From Planctomycetota bacterium (GTDB lineage: Bacteria; Planctomycetota; Phycisphaerae; Phycisphaerales; SM1A02): a DNA stretch of 64,000 bases. Position numbers and translations under genes: made by a program. The notes beneath the pieces are model-generated. The model worked only from the letters and a program-made list of their open reading frames with translations, made no database searches and was not told the DNA's origin. The DNA lies in assembly GCA_003671055.1 (NCBI GenBank), contig QWPV01000007.1, positions 1-64,000 on the forward strand. Direction: 5' to 3'. Of the stretch, positions 26,379 through 34,919 are shown piece after piece; positions within the stretch are counted from its first letter, which is position 1; each line of letters begins with the position of its first letter.

Positions 26379-28428
26379 TTTTCTTCTCATCCTGTTGGGC
26401 TTTGCACTCCTCATCGTCGTGCACGAGCTCGGTCACTTCATCGCCGCAAAGTGGGCTGGCGTCCGCGCAGACGGATTCGCCATCGGCATGGGTCCACCAC
26501 TCATCTCGTATCGCAAGGGCATTGGCTGGTGCTTCGGCAGCGCGGATGCGCGCGCGACAGAGCGCCTCGGCAAGCGACCGATCGAGTGCAGCGATGCGGA
26601 ACTCGCTGAAGCGGGCTTCGGTGAAACGGAATATTCGCTTCGCGCACTTCCACTCGGTGGTTACGTCCGCATGCTTGGTCAAGAAGATGGGCAGCCCGTC
26701 GAAGCAAGCGGCAATCCTCGCTCGTTTGCAGGATGCCCGATTCCAAAGCGGATCGTGATCATTCTCGCGGGAATCGCTGCAAATCTCGTGCTCGCGATCG
26801 TGCTCTTTCTCGGCGCATTCATGCACGGCGTGAACTTTGAAGCGCCGATCATCGGCGCCATCGACCCTGAGGGCGCGGGCAGCAAAGCCGGCCTTCGTGC
26901 AGGCGATCGTGTGCTTCGCAATGGCGACGAGCGAATCGATACATTCAATGATCTCGTGATCGCAGCAGCGATGAGTCGACCAGGCGAGCCATTCTTGCTC
27001 ACGGTTGAACGCAGTACTTCCGCTGCAAACGAGACGATCACACTTTCGATGGAGCCTACTGTCGATGCAACGATCGGACTGCGCTCCATCGGCATCGCAC
27101 CAACGTCCAGCGCAACGCTCACCGCGATGAAGGAGTCGATCGAGCTCGTCAACTTCGCTCTCGCAAGCGCTGACCTGCCTCCGACGATCGTTCCAGGCTC
27201 GCGCCTCGAATCACTCAACGGCGCGAGCGTTGCAAATTACGCCGACGCGCAGCGCATCACTCTCGGTAACAAAGGCGAAACACTTGCCTCGGTGTGGACG
27301 CTTCCTGACGGCGCACGCGTGGAATCGCCACTGCTACCGCGCGCGATGTTCTCGCGTTTTCAAGGCACGCAAGCAGATGGAACGCTTCGCATTGATGAGG
27401 GACTTGCAGGACTCGCGCCGCTGAGTTCAGTCGAAGCGATCGATCCATCGAGCCTCAACATTGACTCGCTTCGCCCTGGCGATGTGTTCCTCTCGGTCGG
27501 CGATCTTGCTGGACCGAAGGCGGGCGACCTCATCGCCTATGTTCGTGCGCATGCGCGCCAAGAGATTCCTGTGCGCGTCCTTCGGCGGACGAACGGGCAG
27601 ACGGAAGAACTTGCGCTCACATTGAAGACCGATGGCGACGGCCGCGTCGGCGTGTATTTACGCGCAGCCTGGGATCTTCCATATCTCGCGCGCAGCATTC
27701 TCAACAGCACGACTGACGGCGAAGAAACGCCAACGCCCGCCGCAGCGCTCGCCATCGTGCCCGAGGGAAAACTCGTTGCACTCAACGGCGTGCCGATCGC
27801 GAACTTCTACGCGTTGCGCAGCGCACTCCGCGCGATCGCGCTTCCTCAAGAAGGCGAAACAGCGCGCGCGCAACTCACGATTCAAGATCCACGCAAGGGC
27901 GCGCCGCCGGCGGTCGTTGAGCTCCCGCTTTCCTCGGAGGAACTCGTCGCGATCCAGTCGCTCGCATGGCGCTTCCCCATCGATGCCAACTACTTCGATC
28001 CTGAATACGTAACGCTTTCTGCTGGCGGCGATCCATTGCGCGCGGTCGTGATGGGATTCGAACGAACCTACGCCGTCGGTCGCAGCGTGTTTGCAACGAT
28101 CGATCGCGTTGCGCGCGGCACGGTGAGCGCGACGCAACTGCAAGGTCCTGTCGGCATCCTCCATGTAGGCACTCGCGTTGCTGATGAAGGCTTGCCCTAC
28201 CTCGTCTTCTTCCTCGCGCTGCTGAGTGTGAATCTCGCAGTCGTGAATGCGCTTCCGATTCCGATCGCCGATGGTGGACTGCTGCTCTTTGCGTTGTATG
28301 AGTGGGTCCGCGGCAAACCACCGAGTGTGCGTTTCCAGTCGATGGCAGTGCTCGGTGGAATTCTTTTCGTTGCAGCGCTCTTCCTTTTCACCTTCGCGAA
28401 CGACATGCGAAGACTCCTCGGGCTTTGA
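26320..28428 (+). CDS. rseP: RseP-type site-2 membrane metalloprotease with several PDZ-like regions
   Basis: This 702-residue membrane protein has zinc motif VVHELGHFIAAKWAG (HELGH at about 35-39) in the first helix and the second metal site NALPIPIADGG near the C-terminus, plus LQGPVGI before it. Site-2 proteases cut transmembrane segments of regulators such as anti-sigma factors, so the RskA-like protein at 12558 is a possible target. It is much longer than E. coli RseP (450 residues), with an extended outer part that contains at least two PDZ-like segments (EGAGSKAGLRAGDRVL; SLNIDSLRPGDVFLSVGD) and a third likely (AIVPEGKLVALNGVPIAN). The frame opens at TTG 26320, overlapping dxr by 59 bases; TTG 26371 is an alternative and neither is certain. 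Confidence 0.92.
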   Translation: MIHSNHTPLELLHEIASLGSFLLILLGFALLIVVHELGHFIAAKWAGVRADGFAIGMGPPLISYRKGIGWCFGSADARATERLGKRPIECSDAELAEAGFGETEYSLRALPLGGYVRMLGQEDGQPVEASGNPRSFAGCPIPKRIVIILAGIAANLVLAIVLFLGAFMHGVNFEAPIIGAIDPEGAGSKAGLRAGDRVLRNGDERIDTFNDLVIAAAMSRPGEPFLLTVERSTSAANETITLSMEPTVDATIGLRSIGIAPTSSATLTAMKESIELVNFALASADLPPTIVPGSRLESLNGASVANYADAQRITLGNKGETLASVWTLPDGARVESPLLPRAMFSRFQGTQADGTLRIDEGLAGLAPLSSVEAIDPSSLNIDSLRPGDVFLSVGDLAGPKAGDLIAYVRAHARQEIPVRVLRRTNGQTEELALTLKTDGDGRVGVYLRAAWDLPYLARSILNSTTDGEETPTPAAALAIVPEGKLVALNGVPIANFYALRSALRAIALPQEGETARAQLTIQDPRKGAPPAVVELPLSSEELVAIQSLAWRFPIDANYFDPEYVTLSAGGDPLRAVVMGFERTYAVGRSVFATIDRVARGTVSATQLQGPVGILHVGTRVADEGLPYLVFFLALLSVNLAVVNALPIPIADGGLLLFALYEWVRGKPPSVRFQSMAVLGGILFVAALFLFTFANDMRRLLGL

Positions 28429-28459
28429 TGCCCGGACACCCTGACGACGATGAGGTCTC

Positions 28460-29179
28460 ATGCCGCACGCGGACAATGATCGCTCAGTTGCACTCATCAC
28501 CGGCGCAGGAAGCGGCATCGGTGCAGCAACCGCGCGGCTCTTCGCAGAGCACGGATACCGCGTTGCACTGGTGGGAAGCACAATGCACAAACTCGAAAAT
28601 GTGCGACAAAACATGCATAATTCGGGCGCGCATCTCTGCTTCGAGGCGGATCTGGTGCACGCCGAACGCGCGGCTGAAGTGGTCGATCAAGCCGTCGCGC
28701 AGTTCGGTCGACTCGATACGTTGATCCTCGCGGCAGGAATCTCGATGCAGTGCCCGATCGCAGAGCATTCTGCGGAACTCATCGAAAAAACATTCCGCGT
28801 GAACAGCATCGCGCCCGCGCACATGATCGTGCGAGCGTGGCCGCACTTTCAAGCGCATCAACGTGGGTGCATCGTGCTGCTCTCGTCGTTAGCGTCAAGC
28901 GATCCATTCTCTGGATTCCTCGCCTACGCCGCGAGCAAGTCCGCGCTCGATAGCTTTGCGCGATCCGTTGCGATCGAAGGCGCATCCATTGGCGTGACGG
29001 CGTTCGCGCTCAATCTCGGTTGTGTTGAAACGCCATTGCTCCGACGGCTCTTCAGCACGACGCAAGTTCCCGCAGAAAAAACAATCTCGCCGGAGAGCGT
29101 CGCGAATGTTTGTCTTGAATGCGTGCAGGGAACGCGTGACGCGTCGAATGGAAAATGCATCCTGCTTCCGAGTCCGTGA
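28460..29179 (+). CDS. Short-chain dehydrogenase/reductase
   Basis: The 239-residue product is a classical SDR. It has the cofactor motif TGAGSGIG (residues 15-22), the NAG-like ILAAGISM, Ser in IVLLSSLASSDP and the catalytic YAASK (Tyr, Lys). The substrate is not predictable. The basic residue after the second strand (GSTMHKL) does not clearly decide between NAD and NADP. ATG 28460 follows GAGG by a few bases. It sits 31 bases after the protease gene, so it may be the last gene of the rne-dxr-rseP run; its role beside isoprenoid and proteolysis genes is unclear. Confidence 0.9.
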   Translation: MPHADNDRSVALITGAGSGIGAATARLFAEHGYRVALVGSTMHKLENVRQNMHNSGAHLCFEADLVHAERAAEVVDQAVAQFGRLDTLILAAGISMQCPIAEHSAELIEKTFRVNSIAPAHMIVRAWPHFQAHQRGCIVLLSSLASSDPFSGFLAYAASKSALDSFARSVAIEGASIGVTAFALNLGCVETPLLRRLFSTTQVPAEKTISPESVANVCLECVQGTRDASNGKCILLPSP

Positions 29180-29194
29180 ATCGATCGCAATGGA

Positions 29195-29683
29195 CTAGCC
29201 ACGACGCTTGCTCATCGCACGATCCATGTCGCGCTTGTCTTCGCGCGACTTGATCGATTGGCGCTTGTCGCCCTTCGACTTTCCAACGCCCAATCCGATA
29301 AGCACTTTCGCGCGACCGCCCTTCCAGTAGATCTTCAACGGAACCAACGTCCCGCTCTTCGCCTTCACTTCATTCGTGATGCGGATGATCTCCCGCTTAC
29401 GCGCGAGCAGTCGGCGACCGCGCGTGGGCTCGTGCTGCCGCGCAAATCCTGCCGGTGAATATTCACCAATATGAACCCCGATGAGCGTGAGGCTCAACGG
29501 GCTCAACTCCCCTTTCGCCCAGCCTTCGTTCAGACTGGCAAGACCGTTGCGCAGCGATTTAACTTCGCTGCCTTGGAGCTCGATTCCGCACTCGAGCGTC
29601 TCGAGAATTTCATAATCGAACCGACTTTTACGGTTTTCGATGACCGGCTCTCGGTCCTTGGACTTGTCCTTACGCTCTGCCAT
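29195..29683 (-). CDS. smpB: SsrA-binding protein SmpB
   Basis: The product of about 162 residues binds tmRNA and brings it to stalled ribosomes. It shows the SmpB core: ENRKSRFDYEILETLECGIE, LQGSEVKSLRNGLASLNEGW, and the C-terminal tail GVGKSKGDKRQSIKSREDKR ending in DMDRAMSKRRG, which enters the mRNA channel. ATG 29683 (MAERKDK) is chosen; a GTG at 29701 would add six residues. No tmRNA (ssrA) gene is visible in the window. It is convergent with the SDR gene and divergent from the secreted peptidase. Confidence 0.97.
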   Translation of the reverse strand: MAERKDKSKDREPVIENRKSRFDYEILETLECGIELQGSEVKSLRNGLASLNEGWAKGELSPLSLTLIGVHIGEYSPAGFARQHEPTRGRRLLARKREIIRITNEVKAKSGTLVPLKIYWKGGRAKVLIGLGVGKSKGDKRQSIKSREDKRDMDRAMSKRRG

Positions 29684-29928
29684 GCAACACTTTATGATCA
29701 CAACGACCCATAGAGCCCCAAAACAAACTCAGAAACGATGTGGAACCCTACCTTAGAACCGTGCGTAGGGCACGCTGAGGCGACAACGTCCGTGTTGGAT
29801 ATTTATTCAATTTGGGCTTTTTTAGGTCGCGTTGCTCAGAGTTGGGGGAAGAATATTGGTCTATGCACCCCCTCTGAATGAGGGGAGTGATTTGTCTAGT
29901 CGTTGTCCAAATCCCTGTGGAGCCCTTG

Positions 29929-32736
29929 ATGAACTTTGCAAGCTTGACTCTTTCGCTCGCTCTCTGCACTACCTCGCTCTCGCTGGCGCAGACGCCAGGC
30001 GGGCTCTCCGGTCCTGATGCCGCGCCCTCGACGCCTTCCCAATCAGCATTCCTTGAAGCACATCCTGGCGCTGCATTCTTCACACGCGATGGAAGCATTA
30101 CCCGCGTCTACGGCAAAGCCTTCTCGAACGGCGCAACACCCACTGACTCTGCGGATGCATTCCTCAAGTCGTGGGCATCCGTCTTCGGCACGCAGTTCAG
30201 CGAACTTCTTCCCATCGGACAATACGAGGACGGCCACTCGCTGCAGCCACTCGTGTTCGATGAAGAGTCGGGCACTTCAAAGTTCACACTCGTTTCGTAT
30301 TCACAATTCGTGAAGGGTATTCCTGTCTTCCGCTCCACAGTGCGCTGCCTTGTGCGCAACGATGAGGGTTCTCCTCTCGTCCTCGTGTCGAGCGAGCTCA
30401 AGAACCTCGGCGACTTCGCAGCTTCGTTCACTGGCAAATTGGTTCCACCAAGCCGCCTCGATATGAAGAAGGCAACGCGCTTCGCATTCAATCAATTCCG
30501 TCAAGCGCCCACCGTCACTGCTCAAGAAATGGTGATCTGGGCTGGCTACGAAGAGACGAAGGCTGAGAAGCCCGTCGTCGCGATCAAGTTCATTGCAGAA
30601 GGCGGAAACGTCTTCGACGAAACAAGCCGCCAGAAGGCGCTCTTCATCGTGGATGCTGCCACCGGACGCATCCTCTATGAGGAGAACATGATTCTGAATG
30701 CTGATCTCTCGATCAACGTTCGTGGCATGGGCACCGAGAACATGGTCGCTGATGCGTGCGCGAATGAAGTGTCGATGGCGATGCCGCACGCAAGGATCAC
30801 CTACGGCACAACCACAATCTACGCGAACGCCAACGGTTTTGCGCCAGCCATCATTAGCGCGAGCACGACATTCACATCAACGACATCCGGTCGCTACTTC
30901 ACGATGAACAACGTGCCAGGCGCGGAGAGTTCCGTCGCCTTAAGTTCCGCTGGCGGCGTGCTCGAGTTCATGCACAATTCTGCGAACACTGTTGAACTCA
31001 CCCGTGCGGAAGTGAACAGCTACATCCAAGCGAACCTCGTGCGTGACCTCACGCTGAGCGTGAGCCCAAGTTTTCCCACGATCGCAACGCAACTCGGATT
31101 CGCAATCAACGTCGGCGTCGCTGGTTCATGCAATGCGTTCTACGACGGCTCGTCGATCAACTTCTACGCAGCAGGCGGCGGCTGCAACAACACCGGCTTC
31201 GGTGACGTTGTCCACCACGAATACGGGCATCACCTTGTGTCCGTTGCAGGCTCAGGTCAAGGCGCATACGGCGAAGGTATGGGCGATGTGATGGGCGTGC
31301 TCATGAAGGACGCCCCGCAATTGGGCGTTGGCTTTCAGTCCTGCACGACCGGCATCCGTGATGCGAACAACAACTGCCAGTTCTCATCCACTGGTTGCTC
31401 AAGCTGCGGCTCTGAGATTCACGCGTGCGGTCAACTCATCTCTGGCTGTGTGTGGAGTCTCCGCAACAGTCTTATCTTGAGCCAACCAACGACCTATCGC
31501 ACGAAGCTTGCGACACTCGCAGTCAATTCGATGCCGCTCCACACCGGAACATCGATCGCCGGCGACATCACCATCGACTTCCTCACGCTCGATGACAACA
31601 ACGGCAACATCGGTGACGGCACACCAAACTACAGCGCGATCAATGCAGCATTCACCGCGCATGGTTTGCCTGGCCCAGCGGTGCAACTCATCGGATTCAC
31701 CTTCCCCAACGGTCTGCCAACACTCTCGAATCCAAATGGTTCGACAACAGTTGCAGTCGACGTTGGAGCACTCAGCGCAACACCAGCACCAGGCACGGGC
31801 AAGCTCTACTGGCGCAGTGGTTCGACTGGCGCGTACACACTGGCGGACATGGTGCAGGGTGCCGCGAATCAATACACCGCGACGCTTCCAGCGCTTCCTT
31901 GCGGCACTGGACTGCAGTTTTACTTTGCCGCGAACACATCGACAGGTACTGCGGTCACCAGTCCAATCGATGCTCCAACCACCATCTACGCCGCGTCTGT
32001 TGCAACGGGCTCGTCGAACCCGTTTGTCGATACTGTGGAAACTGCGCTCGGTTGGACACTCACCACAGTTGGCGACACCGCAACAGCAGGTCTGTGGGTT
32101 CGTGGAAATCCAGTCGGTACGATCAACGGCGCCACCCCGGTGCAACCTGAGGATGATGTGACTGCTGGAACGGGCGTGAATTGCTTCTTCACCGGTCAAG
32201 GCACTGCAGGCGGTGCACTCGGTGCAGCAGACGTCGACGCTGGCTACACCACGCTGACATCACCCACGATGGACGCATTGGGAGGAGAAGCTCGCGTCTC
32301 CTACTACCGTTGGTATTCCAACAATCAAGGTGGCTCGCCCAACGCGGATACCTTCAAGGTGCAACTCTCCAACAACAACGGTTCGACGTGGCTCGCTCTC
32401 GAAATCGTCGGACCAGGCGGCCCAGAAAACTCGGGCGGCTGGATCTACAAGTCGCTTCGCATCGCTGACTACATGACACCAACGGCGACGATGAAGGTTC
32501 GCTTCATCGCTGAAGATTCCGCCACCGGTTCGCTCATCGAAGCCGCCGTAGATGAAGTCCGTATCACGATCACCGAGTGCGGCGCTGCGGAAGATCTCAA
32601 CGGCGACGGCGCCGTGGATGCCTCTGACGTTGCAATCCTCCTCAACAACTGGGGCGGATCAGGTCTTGGCGACATCGATGGCAGCGGCATCGTGGATGCT
32701 GCTGACGTCGCTGCTCTCCTCAACGCATGGGGCTAA
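29929..32736 (+). CDS. Secreted M36-like zinc metallopeptidase with dockerin-type C-terminus
   Basis: The 935-residue product begins with a signal peptide (MNFASLTLSLALCTTSLSLA) at ATG 29929, preceded by GTGGAG. A propeptide-like region follows (FTP-type). The catalytic site is GFGDVVHHEYGHHLVSVAGS (HExxH as HEYGH) and, downstream, AYGEGMGDVMG supplies the third ligand Glu, as in gluzincin/fungalysin peptidases. After a beta-rich region with internal Thr/Gly/Asn-rich repeats, the last 50 residues are a dockerin-like pair of calcium loops: DLNGDGAVDASDVAILLNNW and DIDGSGIVDAADVAALLNAW. Planctomycete secreted proteins often carry such C-terminal dockerin-like ends. It is probably exported and calcium-dependent; the substrate is unknown. 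Confidence 0.88.
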   Translation: MNFASLTLSLALCTTSLSLAQTPGGLSGPDAAPSTPSQSAFLEAHPGAAFFTRDGSITRVYGKAFSNGATPTDSADAFLKSWASVFGTQFSELLPIGQYEDGHSLQPLVFDEESGTSKFTLVSYSQFVKGIPVFRSTVRCLVRNDEGSPLVLVSSELKNLGDFAASFTGKLVPPSRLDMKKATRFAFNQFRQAPTVTAQEMVIWAGYEETKAEKPVVAIKFIAEGGNVFDETSRQKALFIVDAATGRILYEENMILNADLSINVRGMGTENMVADACANEVSMAMPHARITYGTTTIYANANGFAPAIISASTTFTSTTSGRYFTMNNVPGAESSVALSSAGGVLEFMHNSANTVELTRAEVNSYIQANLVRDLTLSVSPSFPTIATQLGFAINVGVAGSCNAFYDGSSINFYAAGGGCNNTGFGDVVHHEYGHHLVSVAGSGQGAYGEGMGDVMGVLMKDAPQLGVGFQSCTTGIRDANNNCQFSSTGCSSCGSEIHACGQLISGCVWSLRNSLILSQPTTYRTKLATLAVNSMPLHTGTSIAGDITIDFLTLDDNNGNIGDGTPNYSAINAAFTAHGLPGPAVQLIGFTFPNGLPTLSNPNGSTTVAVDVGALSATPAPGTGKLYWRSGSTGAYTLADMVQGAANQYTATLPALPCGTGLQFYFAANTSTGTAVTSPIDAPTTIYAASVATGSSNPFVDTVETALGWTLTTVGDTATAGLWVRGNPVGTINGATPVQPEDDVTAGTGVNCFFTGQGTAGGALGAADVDAGYTTLTSPTMDALGGEARVSYYRWYSNNQGGSPNADTFKVQLSNNNGSTWLALEIVGPGGPENSGGWIYKSLRIADYMTPTATMKVRFIAEDSATGSLIEAAVDEVRITITECGAAEDLNGDGAVDASDVAILLNNWGGSGLGDIDGSGIVDAADVAALLNAWG

Positions 32737-32773
32737 GTTCGCCGTTGGGTTAGTCTGAAATTTCAGTACATTC

Positions 32774-32807
32774 AAAGGCGGGAGTCCTTCCAAGACTCCC
32801 GCCTTTT
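32774..32807 (+). terminator. Rho-independent terminator after the metallopeptidase gene
   Basis: AAAGGCGGGAGTC (32774-32786) pairs perfectly with GACTCCCGCCTTT (32794-32806) around a 7-base loop, followed by a T-rich end (TTTTC). It separates the peptidase from the tRNA-Leu promoter. Confidence 0.9.
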
Positions 32808-32817
32808 CTATAGATGC

Positions 32818-32846
32818 TTGCCGTAAATGTGTACGCTTGCTACAAT
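32818..32846 (+). promoter_or_regulatory. Promoter of tRNA-Leu
   Basis: TTGCCG (32818-32823) and TACAAT (32841-32846) are separated by 17 bases, a good sigma70-type promoter. The -10 box is directly followed by TCCCAACCC (32847-32855), identical to the sequence after the -10 box of the tRNA-Gly promoter. Confidence 0.75.
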
Positions 32847-32873
32847 TCCCAACCCTCATCCGTGAGGGATGCC

Positions 32874-32957
32874 GCTCAGGTGGCGAAATTGGCAGACGCG
32901 CCAGCTTGAGGTGCTGGTGGGAGCAATCCCTTGGAGGTTCAAGTCCTCTTCTGAGCA
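32874..32957 (+). tRNA. tRNA-Leu (anticodon GAG)
   Basis: Acceptor stem GCTCAGG (32874-32880) pairs with TCTGAGC with one G-U. The anticodon stem CCAGC/GCTGG encloses TTGAGGT, giving anticodon GAG (32908-32910), and the long variable arm marks a class II Leu tRNA. The T arm reads GGAGGTTCAAGTCCTCT. CCA is not encoded. It decodes CUC and CUU, the codon on which the RF2 frameshift in this window occurs. Confidence 0.97.
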
Positions 32958-32964
32958 TTCGATT

Positions 32965-33003
32965 CCGCCCCCGTATCAACCGATGGGGGCGGCGTCGTTT
33001 TTG
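32965..33003 (+). terminator. Terminator of tRNA-Leu
   Basis: CCGCCCCC (32965-32972) pairs with GGGGGCGG (32985-32992) over a 12-base loop, followed by a T run (TCGTTTTT). Confidence 0.85.
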
Positions 33004-33041
33004 GAACACCGCGAATCCGCACGCACACCTTGAGAAGCCCC

Positions 33042-33761
33042 GTGACAAGCCTCACACCCATCCTCACCCCTGACGCACTCGACGCGACACTTCGCCTCAA
33101 CGAGACGTTCTACTCCATCCAAGGTGAATCGACCTTTGCGGGCTGTCCGTGTTTCTTCATCCGACTCGGTGGCTGCCCCTTGCGCTGCCACTACTGCGAC
33201 ACCGAATACGCCTTCCGCGAAAGCTCGCCGCGCACGCTTCGCTCGATCGTCGAAGAAGCGCGCACGATTGGATGCTCACTCATCGAACTCACGGGCGGCG
33301 AGCCGCTCGCACAGTCGCGCGCGTTTGATCTCATCCGCATGCTCTGCGATGAAGGCTTCACTGTGCTCATCGAAACTTCTGGTTCGATCGACATCCAACC
33401 CACTGATCCACGCGCGATTCTCGTCATGGACTTGAAATGCCCAGGAAGCGGCGAGTGCTCGAAGAATCTTCTCTCCAACATCGAGCATCTCCGCGCGCAC
33501 GATGAAGTGAAGTTCGTACTGACCAATCGCGAAGACTACGAGTGGGCGCGCGCGATGATCACAACGCACCAACTTGCCACGCGCGTACGAGCCGTGCTCA
33601 TGAGCCCCGTTGCCGTGCAATTGCCTGGCAAAGAGATCAAGGGCTGCGCGGCGCTCGATCCTCGTTCGCTCGCGGAGTGGATTCTCAAGGACCGACTTCC
33701 CGTCCGTCAACAAACGCAATTACACAAACACATCTGGGAACCACAAACGCGCGGCGTGTAG
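33042..33761 (+). CDS. queE: 7-carboxy-7-deazaguanine synthase
   Basis: The product of about 239 residues is a radical SAM enzyme with the cluster motif GCPLRCHYCDTEYAF (CxxxCxxC). It has RLNETFYSIQGESTFAGCPC, SLIELTGGEP, LMSP and VMDLKCPGSGE segments, all characteristic of QueE, which makes CDG in the queuosine/archaeosine pathway. The start is probably GTG 33042; a TTG at 33030 lies in frame, with GAGAAG between them. QueC/D/F are not in the window. It lies downstream of tRNA-Leu and its terminator, upstream of the FmdB-like gene by 22 bases. Confidence 0.95.
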   Translation: MTSLTPILTPDALDATLRLNETFYSIQGESTFAGCPCFFIRLGGCPLRCHYCDTEYAFRESSPRTLRSIVEEARTIGCSLIELTGGEPLAQSRAFDLIRMLCDEGFTVLIETSGSIDIQPTDPRAILVMDLKCPGSGECSKNLLSNIEHLRAHDEVKFVLTNREDYEWARAMITTHQLATRVRAVLMSPVAVQLPGKEIKGCAALDPRSLAEWILKDRLPVRQQTQLHKHIWEPQTRGV

Positions 33762-33783
33762 GCTGCGCGTGAAAGAACCTCTT

Positions 33784-34026
33784 ATGCCCATTTACGAATA
33801 CGTCGCCGTCGAAGATGGCACAGTCATCGAACTGCTCCGCCCCATGAAGGATGCTGACCTCACCGTCGAAGATCCATCGAACAAGGGACGCAAATTCGTG
33901 CGCCGACTTTCTACGTTCGGTTGCGGAAGCTCGGGTTCGAGTGAGAGCAGCGCTGCACCAATCGGGCACGTGCACTCCGGTGGTTGCGGATGTGGCAAGC
34001 CACAAGGCGGTTGCGGACGTGGTTAA
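33784..34026 (+). CDS. FmdB-like small protein lacking the canonical CxxC zinc ribbon
   Basis: The 80-residue product starts MPIYEYVAVEDGTVIELLRP, where FmdB-type zinc-ribbon proteins read MPIYEYxCxxCG. Both cysteine positions of the first CxxC are replaced (VAVEDG), and the second CxxC pair is also missing; RRLSTFGCG corresponds to the last family segment. The C-terminus is Gly/Cys/His-rich (GHVHSGGCGCGKPQGGCGRG), which may bind metal instead. ATG 33784 is chosen; the frame is open upstream but without similarity. It overlaps the next gene by 8 bases. Confidence 0.75.
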   Translation: MPIYEYVAVEDGTVIELLRPMKDADLTVEDPSNKGRKFVRRLSTFGCGSSGSSESSAAPIGHVHSGGCGCGKPQGGCGRG

Positions 34027-34786
34027 ACGAACTCCTTTCACGTTGCACGGCGTCGCATTTAGCGGTGCTGATTCGGCTGGCGCACCGAAGATCCGTCACG
34101 TGTGGCGTGCATGGCCAGGTGCATCACCAATCCTTGGCAGCGAAAAACTTGATCGCAATGGCCTTCGCCGTCGCATCGAAGAATCCACACGCGATGGCCT
34201 CTCGCATCTGTGGCGCATCGATACACCCTTGAGCATCGCGCGCGAACATCTCGCAGCGCAAGGAGTCGCAGAAGAGTGGAATGCGATTGCGGCATGGATG
34301 GCGTCATTCCCCTCGGCACGCGATTGGCGACGCGCGATGCGCACCACCGATCGAAAGGAATTACGCCGCGCATGTGATCGCGCGCGCTCAACACCGCTTG
34401 CGCCGACCAACCTTCGACTCTTCAAGAAAACATGGGCGCTCATTGCTGAGGTTGCACATCCACTTGCATCCAAGGGTGTGCGCATCGAACCATGCACCGG
34501 CGACAACAACGCGCGTGTTGCGATCTGTGAATCCAATACCGCCAGCACGCTCGACACCGCAGAGATTCCATCGACTGGCTACAGAGGTGCTGGCAACGCT
34601 GCGGTGAGTCGTCGTGAATCCATTCTCACGTGGCTCCGCACGCGCGGTGTTGGAATCGGTGCGGAACTCGCGCAACTCGCGGTCGATGACACTGAGGGCG
34701 ACATCCTCGATGCGCTCATTCTGATGTCGGACCCGGTGTGCACGGTGACTCCTGACGTCGCCGCGTTCGAGAGCTGGATTTACTGA
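34019..34786 (+). CDS. Hypothetical protein, possibly DUF429-type (RNase H-like fold)
   Basis: From GTG 34019 the 255-residue product starts MVKRTPFTLHGVAFSGADSA. The features resemble DUF429 proteins: an N-terminal FSGADSAG with Asp, a mid-protein RIDTPLSIAREHL with a second Asp, and a late EGDILDALILMSDP with a C-terminal acidic residue before a helix, as in an RNase H-like fold. No precise family match can be claimed. The gene overlaps the FmdB-like gene by 8 bases and the start codon has no strong ribosome site. The downstream gene rluB lies on the opposite strand. Confidence 0.65.
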   Translation: MVKRTPFTLHGVAFSGADSAGAPKIRHVWRAWPGASPILGSEKLDRNGLRRRIEESTRDGLSHLWRIDTPLSIAREHLAAQGVAEEWNAIAAWMASFPSARDWRRAMRTTDRKELRRACDRARSTPLAPTNLRLFKKTWALIAEVAHPLASKGVRIEPCTGDNNARVAICESNTASTLDTAEIPSTGYRGAGNAAVSRRESILTWLRTRGVGIGAELAQLAVDDTEGDILDALILMSDPVCTVTPDVAAFESWIY

Positions 34787-34919
34787 ATTCGAGTGCTCGC
34801 GACTGACCGCGCGATGGCTCTCTCTCGCTGGATCGCGTGGATATCGCGCGGTTTCGAGTACTTTCGTACGGCTCGCCGGCAAAGCCGCCCTTCGCCCGAT
34901 GCTGCGTTTTGTTCAACGC

